Origin: Erythrobacter litoralis HTCC2594
GTDB lineage: Bacteria > Pseudomonadota > Alphaproteobacteria > Sphingomonadales > Sphingomonadaceae
DNA: 64,000 nucleotides
Assembly (NCBI RefSeq): GCF_000013005.1
Contig: NC_007722.1
Location: 2,361,501-2,425,500, forward strand
Reading direction: 5' to 3'
How positions within the stretch are numbered: position 1 is the first letter of the stretch; every line of letters starts with the position of its first letter. The notes below the pieces were generated by a model. That model worked only from the letters and a program-made list of their open reading frames with translations. It ran no database searches and had not been told where the DNA came from. The translations under genes were made by a program, and so were the position numbers. Below are positions 29,485 to 37,331 of this stretch, one piece after another.

Positions 29485-31059
29485 ATGGAACAGACCCATA
29501 CAACACCCTCGCCCGAACCGTCGTCCTCCGCCGATGCGGAGGTGACCAGGCCCAAGGGCAGAACGACCAGCTTCACGCTGCTCCGCGCGCTCGCCAACCT
29601 CCGCAAGTGGTGGCGCGAGGCGGTCATCGACGATGTCGACCAGAACGAAGTGCTGGAGGGCACGCGCAGCGAATCGCTCTATACGCCGCGCTATGTCTTC
29701 ATGATCTGCATGTCGGCCGGCATCGCCGTGCTGGGCCTGCTGCTGTCGAGCCCGGCAGTCGTGATCGGCGCGATGCTGCTTTCGCCGCTGATGAGCCCGA
29801 TCATCGGCGCGGGCTTCGCGCTGGCGACCGGCGATTTCGACTGGCTTAGGCGCTGTTCGCGCGCCCTGCTTTACGGTTCCGTGATTGCGATCCTGTTCTG
29901 CGCGGCAATTGTTTTCATTTCGCCTTTGCAGACCGTCACCACCGAGATCGCCGCGCGCACGCGGCCCAATCTGTTCGACCTGCTCGTCGCGCTGTTTTCC
30001 GCACTGGCCGGAGCCTATGCGGTGATCCGCGGCAAGATGGGCACGATTGTGGGCGTGGCCATCGCGACCGCGCTGATGCCGCCGCTGGCGGTGGTGGGGT
30101 TCGGCCTCGCCACCTTCAACTGGACCGTATTCGGCGGCTCGCTGATGCTGTTCGTCACCAACCTCGTGACCATCATGCTGACCGCCGCGCTGATGGCGCG
30201 GTTCTACGGGTTCCAGACCCGCCTGTCGCAGAAACAGACCCGGGTGCAGGACGTCGGCATGCTGGTGGCCTTCATTGCGCTGGCGATTCCGCTCGGCCTC
30301 AGCTTGCAGACCATCACCTGGGAAGCGCGTGCCACCAACCAGATCAAGGCCGTCATCGAAGAGGCATTCGTCGAGAACGCCCGCATCAACCAGCTCGAAA
30401 TCGCCTTCGATTCCGACCCGATGCGGATCGAGACCTCCGTCTTCACGCCCGAGTTCGAGCGCAGTGCCGAGAGCGAAGTGGCGCGCAGGCTCGAGCGGAT
30501 CCTCGACCGGCCCGTCGCCATCGAGATCGACCAGTTCCGCGTGGGTACCGATCCGGGTGCGGCCGAACAGGCGCAGCTCGAACAGGCACGGGCGGAAGAG
30601 CAGGCCCGCGCCAGTGCCGAGCGGATCCGGAATCTCGCCGAACGTCTGGCGCTGGTCGCCGGCGTGCCGATCGAGGAAGTGACGCTCGACCGCGACAACC
30701 GGCGGGCGCTGGCCGATGCCCGCAGCCTGCCGGGCCTCGGCTGGGAAGGCTATCGCGCGCTCGAACGCCGCGCGGCTGCCGACATGGAAGGATGGGATGT
30801 CCGCCTGCGCCCGCCGGTCGCGCCGCTGCCCGATATCCCGCTGGAGGATGGCGCTCTGGGTGAGACAGGGACCGACACGCTGGGCCTGGTCCGGTGGGCC
30901 GCCAGCCGGACGCGGCTGCCGCTCACGCTCACCGGTCGCGGCGAGGCGCTCCAGAACGCGGCGCAGCAATTGCGCGAAGCGGGAATCGAGGTCCGCACAC
31001 GCGACGATGGCCCCCGCGACCGGATCGTCACCGGCTGGGCCAACGGCAGCGCGCAATAG
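29485..31059 (+). CDS. DUF389 family membrane protein
   Basis: A 524-residue protein. The N-terminal half has the DUF389 membrane core (about residues 65-280, with SPAVVIGAMLLSPLMSPIIGAGFALATGD and GVAIATALMPPLAVVGFGLA), and the C-terminal half is soluble, with a Glu/Gln/Ala-rich coiled stretch (about 365-395) and an OmpA-like fold suggested by GRGEALQNAAQQLREAGIEV. The DUF389 function is unknown. It starts at ATG 29485 and ends before a shared terminator with the convergent pstS. Confidence 0.82.
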   Translation: MEQTHTTPSPEPSSSADAEVTRPKGRTTSFTLLRALANLRKWWREAVIDDVDQNEVLEGTRSESLYTPRYVFMICMSAGIAVLGLLLSSPAVVIGAMLLSPLMSPIIGAGFALATGDFDWLRRCSRALLYGSVIAILFCAAIVFISPLQTVTTEIAARTRPNLFDLLVALFSALAGAYAVIRGKMGTIVGVAIATALMPPLAVVGFGLATFNWTVFGGSLMLFVTNLVTIMLTAALMARFYGFQTRLSQKQTRVQDVGMLVAFIALAIPLGLSLQTITWEARATNQIKAVIEEAFVENARINQLEIAFDSDPMRIETSVFTPEFERSAESEVARRLERILDRPVAIEIDQFRVGTDPGAAEQAQLEQARAEEQARASAERIRNLAERLALVAGVPIEEVTLDRDNRRALADARSLPGLGWEGYRALERRAAADMEGWDVRLRPPVAPLPDIPLEDGALGETGTDTLGLVRWAASRTRLPLTLTGRGEALQNAAQQLREAGIEVRTRDDGPRDRIVTGWANGSAQ

Positions 31060-31060
31060 A

Positions 31061-31098
31061 AAAAGGGCCCGCGCCGTTGTGGCGCAGGCCCCCTTGCT
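31061..31098. terminator. Terminator between the DUF389 gene and pstS
   Basis: A GC-rich hairpin (GGGCCCGCGCC, GTTGT loop, GGCGCAGGCCC) between convergent genes. Read on the minus strand it is followed by CCTTTTT, so it mainly serves pstS. Confidence 0.75.
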
Positions 31099-31139
31099 TT
31101 CGGACCGACAGCCTTGCCGACCGCGCGGTATCGACCGCT

Positions 31140-32192
31140 TTACTTGGTCAGATCGCCCTTTGTCAGCGTCGGCGTCAGCTGCGTCGCCTTCTGGAGGTTG
31201 AGCGCACGCTCGTCCTCGGGCGTAGCGACGAGGCCGATGCTGGCGAGCGGGCCGCCCTTGTCCCACATCGTCGTCCACTGCTCGAGATACTCGGCGAGGC
31301 CCGGGATCGCATCGACATGCGCTTTCTTGACGTAAACATACAGCGGACGCGCGCCCGGATAGGCGAACGAAGCGATATTTTCATACGTCGGCTCGACGCC
31401 GTTCATGCTGAGGCCCTGCACCTTGTCCGCATTCTCTTCGAGATAGGAATAGCCGAAGATGCCGACGGCGTTCGGGTTGCCCTGGATCTTCTGCACGATA
31501 AGATTGTCCTGCTCGCCCTGGTCGACATATTTGCCGTCCGAACGGACTTCGGTGCAGGTGCGATCGTAGGCGTCTTCGTCGCTCTCCTTGAGCGCTTCCA
31601 TCTCGGCATTTTCCTTACAGGCCGCCTCCAGGACCAGCTCCTTGAGCGCGTCGCGCGTGCCCGAGGTCGACGGCGGGCCGTAGACGAGGATCGGCAGGTC
31701 CGGCAGCGAGGGATCGACATCCGACCAGGTCTCGTTGGTCTGCTCCTTGCCATACGGATTGGCGGCGATGGCGCGGTAGACGATGTCGGGCGTCAGATTC
31801 ATGTCGATACCGCCCTGCGCGCTGGCGAAGGCGATTCCGTCGAGGCCGACCTGCAGTTCGATGATGTCGGTGACACCGTTTTCCTGGCAGGTGTCGAATT
31901 CGCTGTCCTTCATCCGGCGCGAGGCATTGGCCATGTCCGGGGTCGAAGGACCTACACCGCTGCAGAACAATGCGACGCCGCCGCCGGTGCCGGTCGATTC
32001 GATCAGCGGCGAGCCGAACTCCGGATGGTTGCGGGCGAAGTTCTCGGCCACCAGCTTGGCGAAGGGATAGACCGTCGACGAGCCGACCGCGCGGATCGAA
32101 TCGCGCGTGCCGCTGGACGAACCGGTGTCGCCGCACGCGGCCAGCGCGAGGCTGGCGGTGGCGACCAGAGCGATATTCTTGATCATTTTCAT
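31140..32192 (-). CDS. pstS: Phosphate-binding lipoprotein PstS
   Basis: The high-affinity phosphate-binding component of a Pst importer. The 350-residue protein has a lipoprotein signal with Cys at residue 20 (LALAAC), then IRAVGSSTVYPFAKLVAENF, GTGGGVALFC, YGPPSTSGTRDA and VGIFGYSYLEENADKVQGL, all typical of PstS. The region rich in Glu/Asp (KENAEMEALKESDEDAYDR) is seen in alphaproteobacterial versions. ATG 32192 follows AAGGAC. A Pho box lies 50 bases upstream. No pstC, pstA or pstB is in the window; the gene before it encodes an OprP-like porin. Confidence 0.92.
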   Translation of the reverse strand: MKMIKNIALVATASLALAACGDTGSSSGTRDSIRAVGSSTVYPFAKLVAENFARNHPEFGSPLIESTGTGGGVALFCSGVGPSTPDMANASRRMKDSEFDTCQENGVTDIIELQVGLDGIAFASAQGGIDMNLTPDIVYRAIAANPYGKEQTNETWSDVDPSLPDLPILVYGPPSTSGTRDALKELVLEAACKENAEMEALKESDEDAYDRTCTEVRSDGKYVDQGEQDNLIVQKIQGNPNAVGIFGYSYLEENADKVQGLSMNGVEPTYENIASFAYPGARPLYVYVKKAHVDAIPGLAEYLEQWTTMWDKGGPLASIGLVATPEDERALNLQKATQLTPTLTKGDLTK

Positions 32193-32241
32193 TGCAAATA
32201 GTCCTTGGGTTCTGACTGCCTGCGGCATTTAGGTTTCCCGC

Positions 32242-32259
32242 ATGACAGGTCGATTACAG
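32242..32259 (-). promoter_or_regulatory. Pho box in front of pstS
   Basis: On the minus strand two 7-base direct repeats, CTGTAAT and CTGTCAT, are separated by four bases (CGAC), which is the 11-base periodicity of PhoB binding sites. The box ends 50 bases before the pstS ATG, so pstS likely has its own phosphate-starvation promoter between the porin and pstS genes. Confidence 0.8.
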
Positions 32260-32270
32260 CAAGTGTCGGC

Positions 32271-33650
32271 CTAAAAATCGATTTGCGCGCGAACGCCCAG
32301 AGAATCGACGGAATAGGAGGTATCGCCGCCCGCGGTAGGGTGGACGGCGTCTTCGTATTTCAGATGCGCATAGCCGAGCATGAAGCGCGTCCAGTCGGTC
32401 GGCGACCAGATCAGCGAAGCGAGAAACGCGTCCTGCGTCCCGCCGATGATGCCGCCGTCGTTCAGGTCGAGCCTGTCGTAGCGCACGTTGACCTGCACCG
32501 CGCCGGCACCGCCTTCGCCGACCGGGCTGCCGGGCTTGATCCGGTCGAACTTGCCGCCTTTGTAGCCGCGGCTGTCGCCTTCGGTCAGGAATAGGCCGAC
32601 TTCGACATAGCCGCCGAAGAAGGTCGGATCGGTCAGCGCGCCGGGTCGGTCGACGTTTTGCCAGAAGGCTTCGCCGGTGGCGTGGAACGGCCCGTGTACG
32701 ATGGCGACTTCGCCGCCGAAGCCGAACTCGCTGCTGGCACCGAGGTTGCCTGTGTTGATGAAGCGCTCGCTCGTGAAGTGTACCGCGGGCCGCTGGCGAT
32801 AGCGGACCGTCATGCCGCTTTCGAGATCGGTGTAATGGACCGAGCCGCCGAAATGCAGCTGCGTCTCGCCCAGCTTGGGGAAATAGACCACGCGGCCGTC
32901 CACGCCCCAGTTCTTGTTGGACAGGTCGTCCACGGCATCGGTGAACAGCCCGCCCTGCACCAGTACCGCATCGTTCGCATAGGTGGCCGAGGCGCCGACC
33001 CGGCGTTCGAAACCGAAAGCGTCGGTGAAGGCGGCGCGCTCCATGTGGCTGATCGAGAGGCTGCTGGTCAGCTCCTCGAGCCCCTGGAAATTGTTGTGCT
33101 GGCCGATGACGAATTCGACATCGCCGGTCGCGTAGCTCAGGAAGCCGTCGGTGATGGCAACATCGGTGCCGTCGAAATCGAGCTCGAACTTGTAGCCGAA
33201 GCCGCCCGGCATATCGCCCTGCACGCCGAGGCGGGCGCGGCGCACTTCATTGCCGAAACCGTCGGGCCGCCCGGTCGAATCGGGTGAGCTGACGAAGCCC
33301 GCATCGTATTGCAGGCGCCCGCGCGGCTTGAAGCTCCAGCCGCTTTCTCCCTTGATTTCGGGCGCGCCCTTGAAAGCGATCTGGGTATCGCCGGCGGCTG
33401 CGGCGCTTTCGCTGGCAGCGGCTGCCGATTCGCTGGCGGCAGCGGCGGCTGCATTGGCTTGGGCTGCGACCTGCTGCGCGGTTTCGAGCTCGCTTTCGAG
33501 GCTTTCTATCCGGTTCGCCATGGCCGCCATTTCGGCACGCATCGCGGCGAGTTCTTCGAGCACGGCAGCGGCATCGACATCCTGCGCCAGCGCCGGGGTG
33601 GATGTGCAGATCGCTGCGATCGACGCGCCGCACATGAGGATCCTGTTCAC
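32271..33650 (-). CDS. OprP/OprO-like phosphate porin
   Basis: An outer-membrane porin precursor of 459 residues. The signal peptide is cleaved after TPALA (residue 22). Next is a coiled-coil (about 24-58, LEELAAMRAEMAAMANRIESL), an Ala/Ser-rich stretch with a repeated SESAAAA, then a beta-barrel of the OprP/OprO superfamily (YDAGFVSSPD, GFGNEVRRARLGVQGDMPGGFGYKFELDF), ending in DF. The phosphate role is inferred from family and from the adjacent pstS. GTG start at 33650 with AAGG upstream. I do not see a full Pho box before it. Confidence 0.87.
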   Translation of the reverse strand: MNRILMCGASIAAICTSTPALAQDVDAAAVLEELAAMRAEMAAMANRIESLESELETAQQVAAQANAAAAAASESAAAASESAAAAGDTQIAFKGAPEIKGESGWSFKPRGRLQYDAGFVSSPDSTGRPDGFGNEVRRARLGVQGDMPGGFGYKFELDFDGTDVAITDGFLSYATGDVEFVIGQHNNFQGLEELTSSLSISHMERAAFTDAFGFERRVGASATYANDAVLVQGGLFTDAVDDLSNKNWGVDGRVVYFPKLGETQLHFGGSVHYTDLESGMTVRYRQRPAVHFTSERFINTGNLGASSEFGFGGEVAIVHGPFHATGEAFWQNVDRPGALTDPTFFGGYVEVGLFLTEGDSRGYKGGKFDRIKPGSPVGEGGAGAVQVNVRYDRLDLNDGGIIGGTQDAFLASLIWSPTDWTRFMLGYAHLKYEDAVHPTAGGDTSYSVDSLGVRAQIDF

Positions 33651-33788
33651 GGGGTATGACCTTCCGATTGCATTCGTGACAACACAGTGGCCGTTAGGTT
33701 GCGAATATGTCCGGTCGGCTACGGCGAGATTGCAATCGTGTTACAATCACCAGCTTTCGGGCGCATCGCGAATGGTTGCGGCAAACTG

Positions 33789-33802
33789 GTTACACTTGTA
33801 AC
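33789..33802. promoter_or_regulatory. Inverted repeat upstream of alanine dehydrogenase
   Basis: A perfect dyad GTTACA, two bases, TGTAAC, ending 30 bases before the ald ATG, with a further TGTTACA half-like copy at 33739-33745. It is a plausible operator; the factor is unknown (Lrp-type regulators often control ald, but this is inference). Confidence 0.45.
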
Positions 33803-33832
33803 GAGCGCGGCAGTTTGAGGAGTCTCCCCACA

Positions 33833-34951
33833 ATGCGCATCGGTTGCCCTACGGAAATCAAGAACCACGAATATCGCGTCGGCCTGACGCCGGAGAGCGC
33901 GCGCGAGCTGGCCGGGCGCGGCCACGACGTGTGGATCGAAAGCGGCGCCGGGCTCGGCATCGGTGCGACCGACGAGGAATACCGCGCCGCCGGTGCCACG
34001 ATCGTCGACGGGCCGGACCCGATCTTCGCCGAATGCGAGATGGTGGTGAAGGTCAAGGAACCGCAAGCGGTCGAGCGTGCCAAGTTGCGGCCCGACCAGA
34101 TCCTCTATACCTATCTGCACCTGGCCCCCGACCCGGAACAGACCGAGGACCTAGTCAAGTCGGGCGTGACTGCGATCGCCTACGAAACCGTCACCGGTCC
34201 GCGCGGCTCGCTGCCGCTGCTCAAACCCATGAGCCAGGTGGCGGGGCGCATGAGCATCCAGGCAGGCGCGTCGGCGCTGGAGAAGGCGCATGGCGGGCGC
34301 GGCGTGCTGATCGGCGGGGTGCCGGGCGTTCTGCCGGGCAAGGTCGTGGTGATCGGCGGCGGCGTGGTCGGCTTCAACGCGGCGCAGATGGCGGTGGGCC
34401 TCGGCGGCGACGTCGAGATCCTCGACCGCGATCCCGAAGTGCTGGAAAAGGTCGGCACCTTCTTCGAAGCCCGCGCCAGCACGCGCTTTTCCAACAAGAC
34501 CAACCTCGAAGACGCGGTGTGCCAGGCCGACCTCGTGATCGGCGCGGTGCTGATCCCGGGCGCCGCCGCTCCCAAGCTCGTGACCCGAGACCTGCTCAAG
34601 CGGATGAAGCCGGGCGCGGTGCTGGTCGACGTGGCGATCGACCAGGGCGGCTGCTTCGAGACCAGCAAGCCGACGACGCATGACGACCCGACTTACGTGG
34701 TCGACGATATCGTCCATTATTGCGTCGCCAACATGCCCGGCGCGGTCGCGCGCACCAGCACCTATGCGCTCAACAACGTGACGCTGCCGCACGCGCTGCA
34801 GATGGCCAAGCACGGCTGGAAGGAAGCGATGCGCGCCAATCCGCACCTGGCCGAAGGGCTCAACGTCCACGCCGGCCATGTGACCTACGAGGCGGTGGCG
34901 GAAGAACTGGGCTACGACTATCGCAGCACGGCCGAGGTGCTCGCCGACTAG
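33833..34951 (+). CDS. ald: Alanine dehydrogenase
   Basis: NAD-dependent enzyme interconverting L-alanine and pyruvate plus ammonia. The 372 residues match the family length. Visible are [20 protein letters not shown], the substrate-binding region around [26 protein letters not shown], the Rossmann motif [15 protein letters not shown], and [20 protein letters not shown] 33833 follows GAGGAG. It is monocistronic and convergent with the flavin oxidoreductase gene, with three bases between the stops. Confidence 0.96.
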   Translation: MRIGCPTEIKNHEYRVGLTPESARELAGRGHDVWIESGAGLGIGATDEEYRAAGATIVDGPDPIFAECEMVVKVKEPQAVERAKLRPDQILYTYLHLAPDPEQTEDLVKSGVTAIAYETVTGPRGSLPLLKPMSQVAGRMSIQAGASALEKAHGGRGVLIGGVPGVLPGKVVVIGGGVVGFNAAQMAVGLGGDVEILDRDPEVLEKVGTFFEARASTRFSNKTNLEDAVCQADLVIGAVLIPGAAAPKLVTRDLLKRMKPGAVLVDVAIDQGGCFETSKPTTHDDPTYVVDDIVHYCVANMPGAVARTSTYALNNVTLPHALQMAKHGWKEAMRANPHLAEGLNVHAGHVTYEAVAEELGYDYRSTAEVLAD

Positions 34952-34954
34952 CGA

Positions 34955-36232
34955 TCAGGCGGCGTTTGCCGCCCGCCACTTGCGATAGCGTTTGGCCCGG
35001 CGCGCGGCGCGGTATTGGTCCGCCGCCAGCGCCAGCGCGGGGGAACCGCCGTCGCCGGGGTTCTTGCCCTTCGCCATCCGCTCGATCTGCGCCTTGGTCA
35101 GACCCATCGTGGCGAGACCGGACAGCGAGCGGTTTTTCCAACCGACCTCGGGCAGCGCGACGTCCGTATTCTCGCCGACTTGCCAATGGCGCGGCAGGAA
35201 GGGGTCGCTCGCCATGGCCCGCGCCAGGCCGAGCAGTTCGACGCCGAAGCCGTGCGCGTCGTGGGCCAGCGCGGCCTCGGCGGTCGCCAGCTTCGTGATG
35301 CCGCCCGTCACCATGATCGGCATCTCGGCGACCCTGGCGATGTCGCGGGCGAAGTCGATGAAATAGGCCTCGCGCGCTTCGGTGGAGGATTTGGGCGCGT
35401 CGCCTTCCTCCTGCGGATTGCCCTGCATGGCCGGGCTCTCGTAACTGCCGCCCGATAGCTCCACGAAATCGACGTCCTTGCCATTCAGCCATTCGACCAC
35501 TTGCCGCGCGTCCTCGAAGGCGAAGCCTCCGCGCTGGAAATCGGCCGAGTTGAGCTTCACCCCGATACCGAATTCAGGCTTCACCCGCGCGCGGCAGGCC
35601 TCGACGATCCTGAGGAGGAAGCGCGCGCGGTTCTCCAGGCTTCCGCCCCACTCGTCGCTCCGCCTGTTGGTCAGCGGCGACAGGAACTGGCTGACGAGAT
35701 AGCCATGCGCACCGTGAATCTGCACGCCGTCGAAGCCCGCTTCCTGCGCCTGCTCGGCGGTGTCGGCGAAGCGGGTGATGATTGTCTCGATTTCCGATGC
35801 CTCGAGCGCGCGCACCTCGGCGAAGAGCGAGGAAAACTTGCCGAGATCGAGCGCGACGTCCGACGGAGACACCGCCGTTTCGCCCATGCTTTTGTAGAGT
35901 TGCCGCCCCGGATGGCTGATCTGCAGCCAGAACTGCCCGCCGCCCGATTTGCCGATCTGCGCCCAGTTCTTGAACGGGGTGAGGTCGGTGCCTTTCTCCA
36001 GGATCACCGCGCCCGGCCCGGTCAGCGCGCCAGGATCGACCATGACATTGCCCGACAGGATCAGCCCGACCCCGCCACGCGCCCAGCGTTCGTAGAGCGT
36101 AAACAGCTTTTCGCCCGGATACTGCCCGGGCTGGACAGCGAGGTTCTCCTCCATCGCCGCTTTGCACAGCCGGTTTTTCAGTGTCGTGCCATTGGGCAGG
36201 GTGAGTGGTTCGAAAAGCGGCGAAGTGGTCAT
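34955..36232 (-). CDS. NADH:flavin oxidoreductase (Old Yellow Enzyme family)
   Basis: A 425-residue FMN-dependent TIM-barrel ene-reductase. It has FEPLTLPNGTTLKNRLCKAAMEE at the N-terminus, QISHPGRQ, the active-site region DGVQIHGAHGYLVSQFLSPLTNRRSDEWGGSLENR, and the phosphate-binding PIMVTGGITK. The extra C-terminal 60 residues (GLTKAQIERMAKGK onward) are typical of the larger subgroup. ATG 36232 overlaps the thioesterase stop (ATGA). The natural substrate is unknown; the neighbours suggest acyl-group metabolism. Confidence 0.88.
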   Translation of the reverse strand: MTTSPLFEPLTLPNGTTLKNRLCKAAMEENLAVQPGQYPGEKLFTLYERWARGGVGLILSGNVMVDPGALTGPGAVILEKGTDLTPFKNWAQIGKSGGGQFWLQISHPGRQLYKSMGETAVSPSDVALDLGKFSSLFAEVRALEASEIETIITRFADTAEQAQEAGFDGVQIHGAHGYLVSQFLSPLTNRRSDEWGGSLENRARFLLRIVEACRARVKPEFGIGVKLNSADFQRGGFAFEDARQVVEWLNGKDVDFVELSGGSYESPAMQGNPQEEGDAPKSSTEAREAYFIDFARDIARVAEMPIMVTGGITKLATAEAALAHDAHGFGVELLGLARAMASDPFLPRHWQVGENTDVALPEVGWKNRSLSGLATMGLTKAQIERMAKGKNPGDGGSPALALAADQYRAARRAKRYRKWRAANAA

Positions 36233-36642
36233 GCGTTTTTCCCCTGATCCGTCCTGAACGGCGCTATCACGTCGGGCCGGACGCGCACCAGACGCTGCGT
36301 TTCGCGGTCGAGCATGGCCCAGGTCGTCGCCGCCGAGACGATGACCTTGCCCGTGGCATCGGCAAAGTCGACCCGGCGAAGCGACGTCGCGCCGCGCGGT
36401 GCGCCCGGGATCCAGGTCGTGCCGGACACGCTCTCGCCCTCGGCAATATTGCCGCGATAATCGATCTCGTGCCGCACCACGAGCCAGACGACGTCGCGCG
36501 CATGGTCGTGTGCAGCCACCCCATCCCAATGGGCGGTCGCCATGTCTTGCACCCATTGTACCCATACGGCGTTGTTGACGTGGCCCATCACGTCGATGTG
36601 CGCGGCCTGCGCGGTGAAGGTCTTGCGGAACGGCTCGCTCAT
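36229..36642 (-). CDS. Acyl-CoA thioesterase, 4HBT/YbgC-like
   Basis: A 137-residue hotdog-fold thioesterase. The catalytic aspartate is D17 in HIDVMGHVNNAVWVQWVQDM, followed by the helix and the strands typical of 4-hydroxybenzoyl-CoA thioesterase relatives. ATG 36642 overlaps the stop of the HAD gene, and its own stop overlaps the oxidoreductase start, so three proteins are made from tightly coupled frames. Confidence 0.87.
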   Translation of the reverse strand: MSEPFRKTFTAQAAHIDVMGHVNNAVWVQWVQDMATAHWDGVAAHDHARDVVWLVVRHEIDYRGNIAEGESVSGTTWIPGAPRGATSLRRVDFADATGKVIVSAATTWAMLDRETQRLVRVRPDVIAPFRTDQGKNA

Positions 36643-37262
36643 GCCGCGGCGGCCAGCCTTACGCCCAGATCGCGCAAATCGGCCCGCGCCCGCGCCGCGT
36701 CTGTGAAGACACGCCCTAGCATGCCGACGGCCTCCGCACCTTCGACGTTGCGCGGTACGTCGTCGAAGAACAGGCATTCGCCGGGCTCCAGCGCGCCCTC
36801 TTCGATAATATGGCGATACATGCGCGCATCGGGTTTCAGCACGCCCAGCTCCGCCGACACGGCTGCATGTTCGAACATCGTCCAGAAATCGTGGCGATCC
36901 TTTAGATAGGCGACGATTTCATGGACATTGTCGGTAATGGCGAACAGGCGCAGGCCCGCCGCCTTCAGTTCGCGCATCAGCGGGACGGTGCCGTCGAGCA
37001 GCACCATGCTTTCCATCAGTTCCTGGTAGAGCGCATCGATCTCTTCCGAAGCCAGGTCATGCTGCTCGACGAACAGCGGCTTGGCCTCAGCCAGCGAGTG
37101 CTCGCCGCGATTGACCGCCAACCAGACATCGCTGCCCGCGAACGGGTGCGCAAATCCCGGCGCATCGACGCGCTCGTCCCCCAGCGCCCGCCGCGCGATG
37201 CCTTTCGGGTCCCACGGTACCACGACATTGCCGATGTCGAAGACGACGTTCCTGATCGGCAT
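36639..37262 (-). CDS. HAD-IA family hydrolase (YihX-like)
   Basis: A 207-residue haloacid-dehalogenase-type phosphatase. The nucleophile motif is VVFDIGNVV near the N-terminus (the DxGN form of the YihX-like subgroup), with LFAITDN as motif II, a conserved lysine in LGVLKPDARMY and the acidic FFDDVPRNVEGA motif. The substrate is probably a small phosphorylated metabolite. ATG 37262 is preferred over upstream codons because the fold begins at once. First gene of the three-gene coupled set. Confidence 0.86.
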   Translation of the reverse strand: MPIRNVVFDIGNVVVPWDPKGIARRALGDERVDAPGFAHPFAGSDVWLAVNRGEHSLAEAKPLFVEQHDLASEEIDALYQELMESMVLLDGTVPLMRELKAAGLRLFAITDNVHEIVAYLKDRHDFWTMFEHAAVSAELGVLKPDARMYRHIIEEGALEPGECLFFDDVPRNVEGAEAVGMLGRVFTDAARARADLRDLGVRLAAAA

Positions 37263-37331
37263 ACTTATTGACCTATCGCTGCGCTGCTCGAGGAAGTGCT
37301 GCCGGCCTACCGCTTCGCTGCGTGAGGCCAA

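Noticed and set aside
33660-33690. Pho box upstream of the OprP-like porin
   Set aside because: Only a weak GTGACA-like half-site is visible; it lacks a correctly spaced partner.
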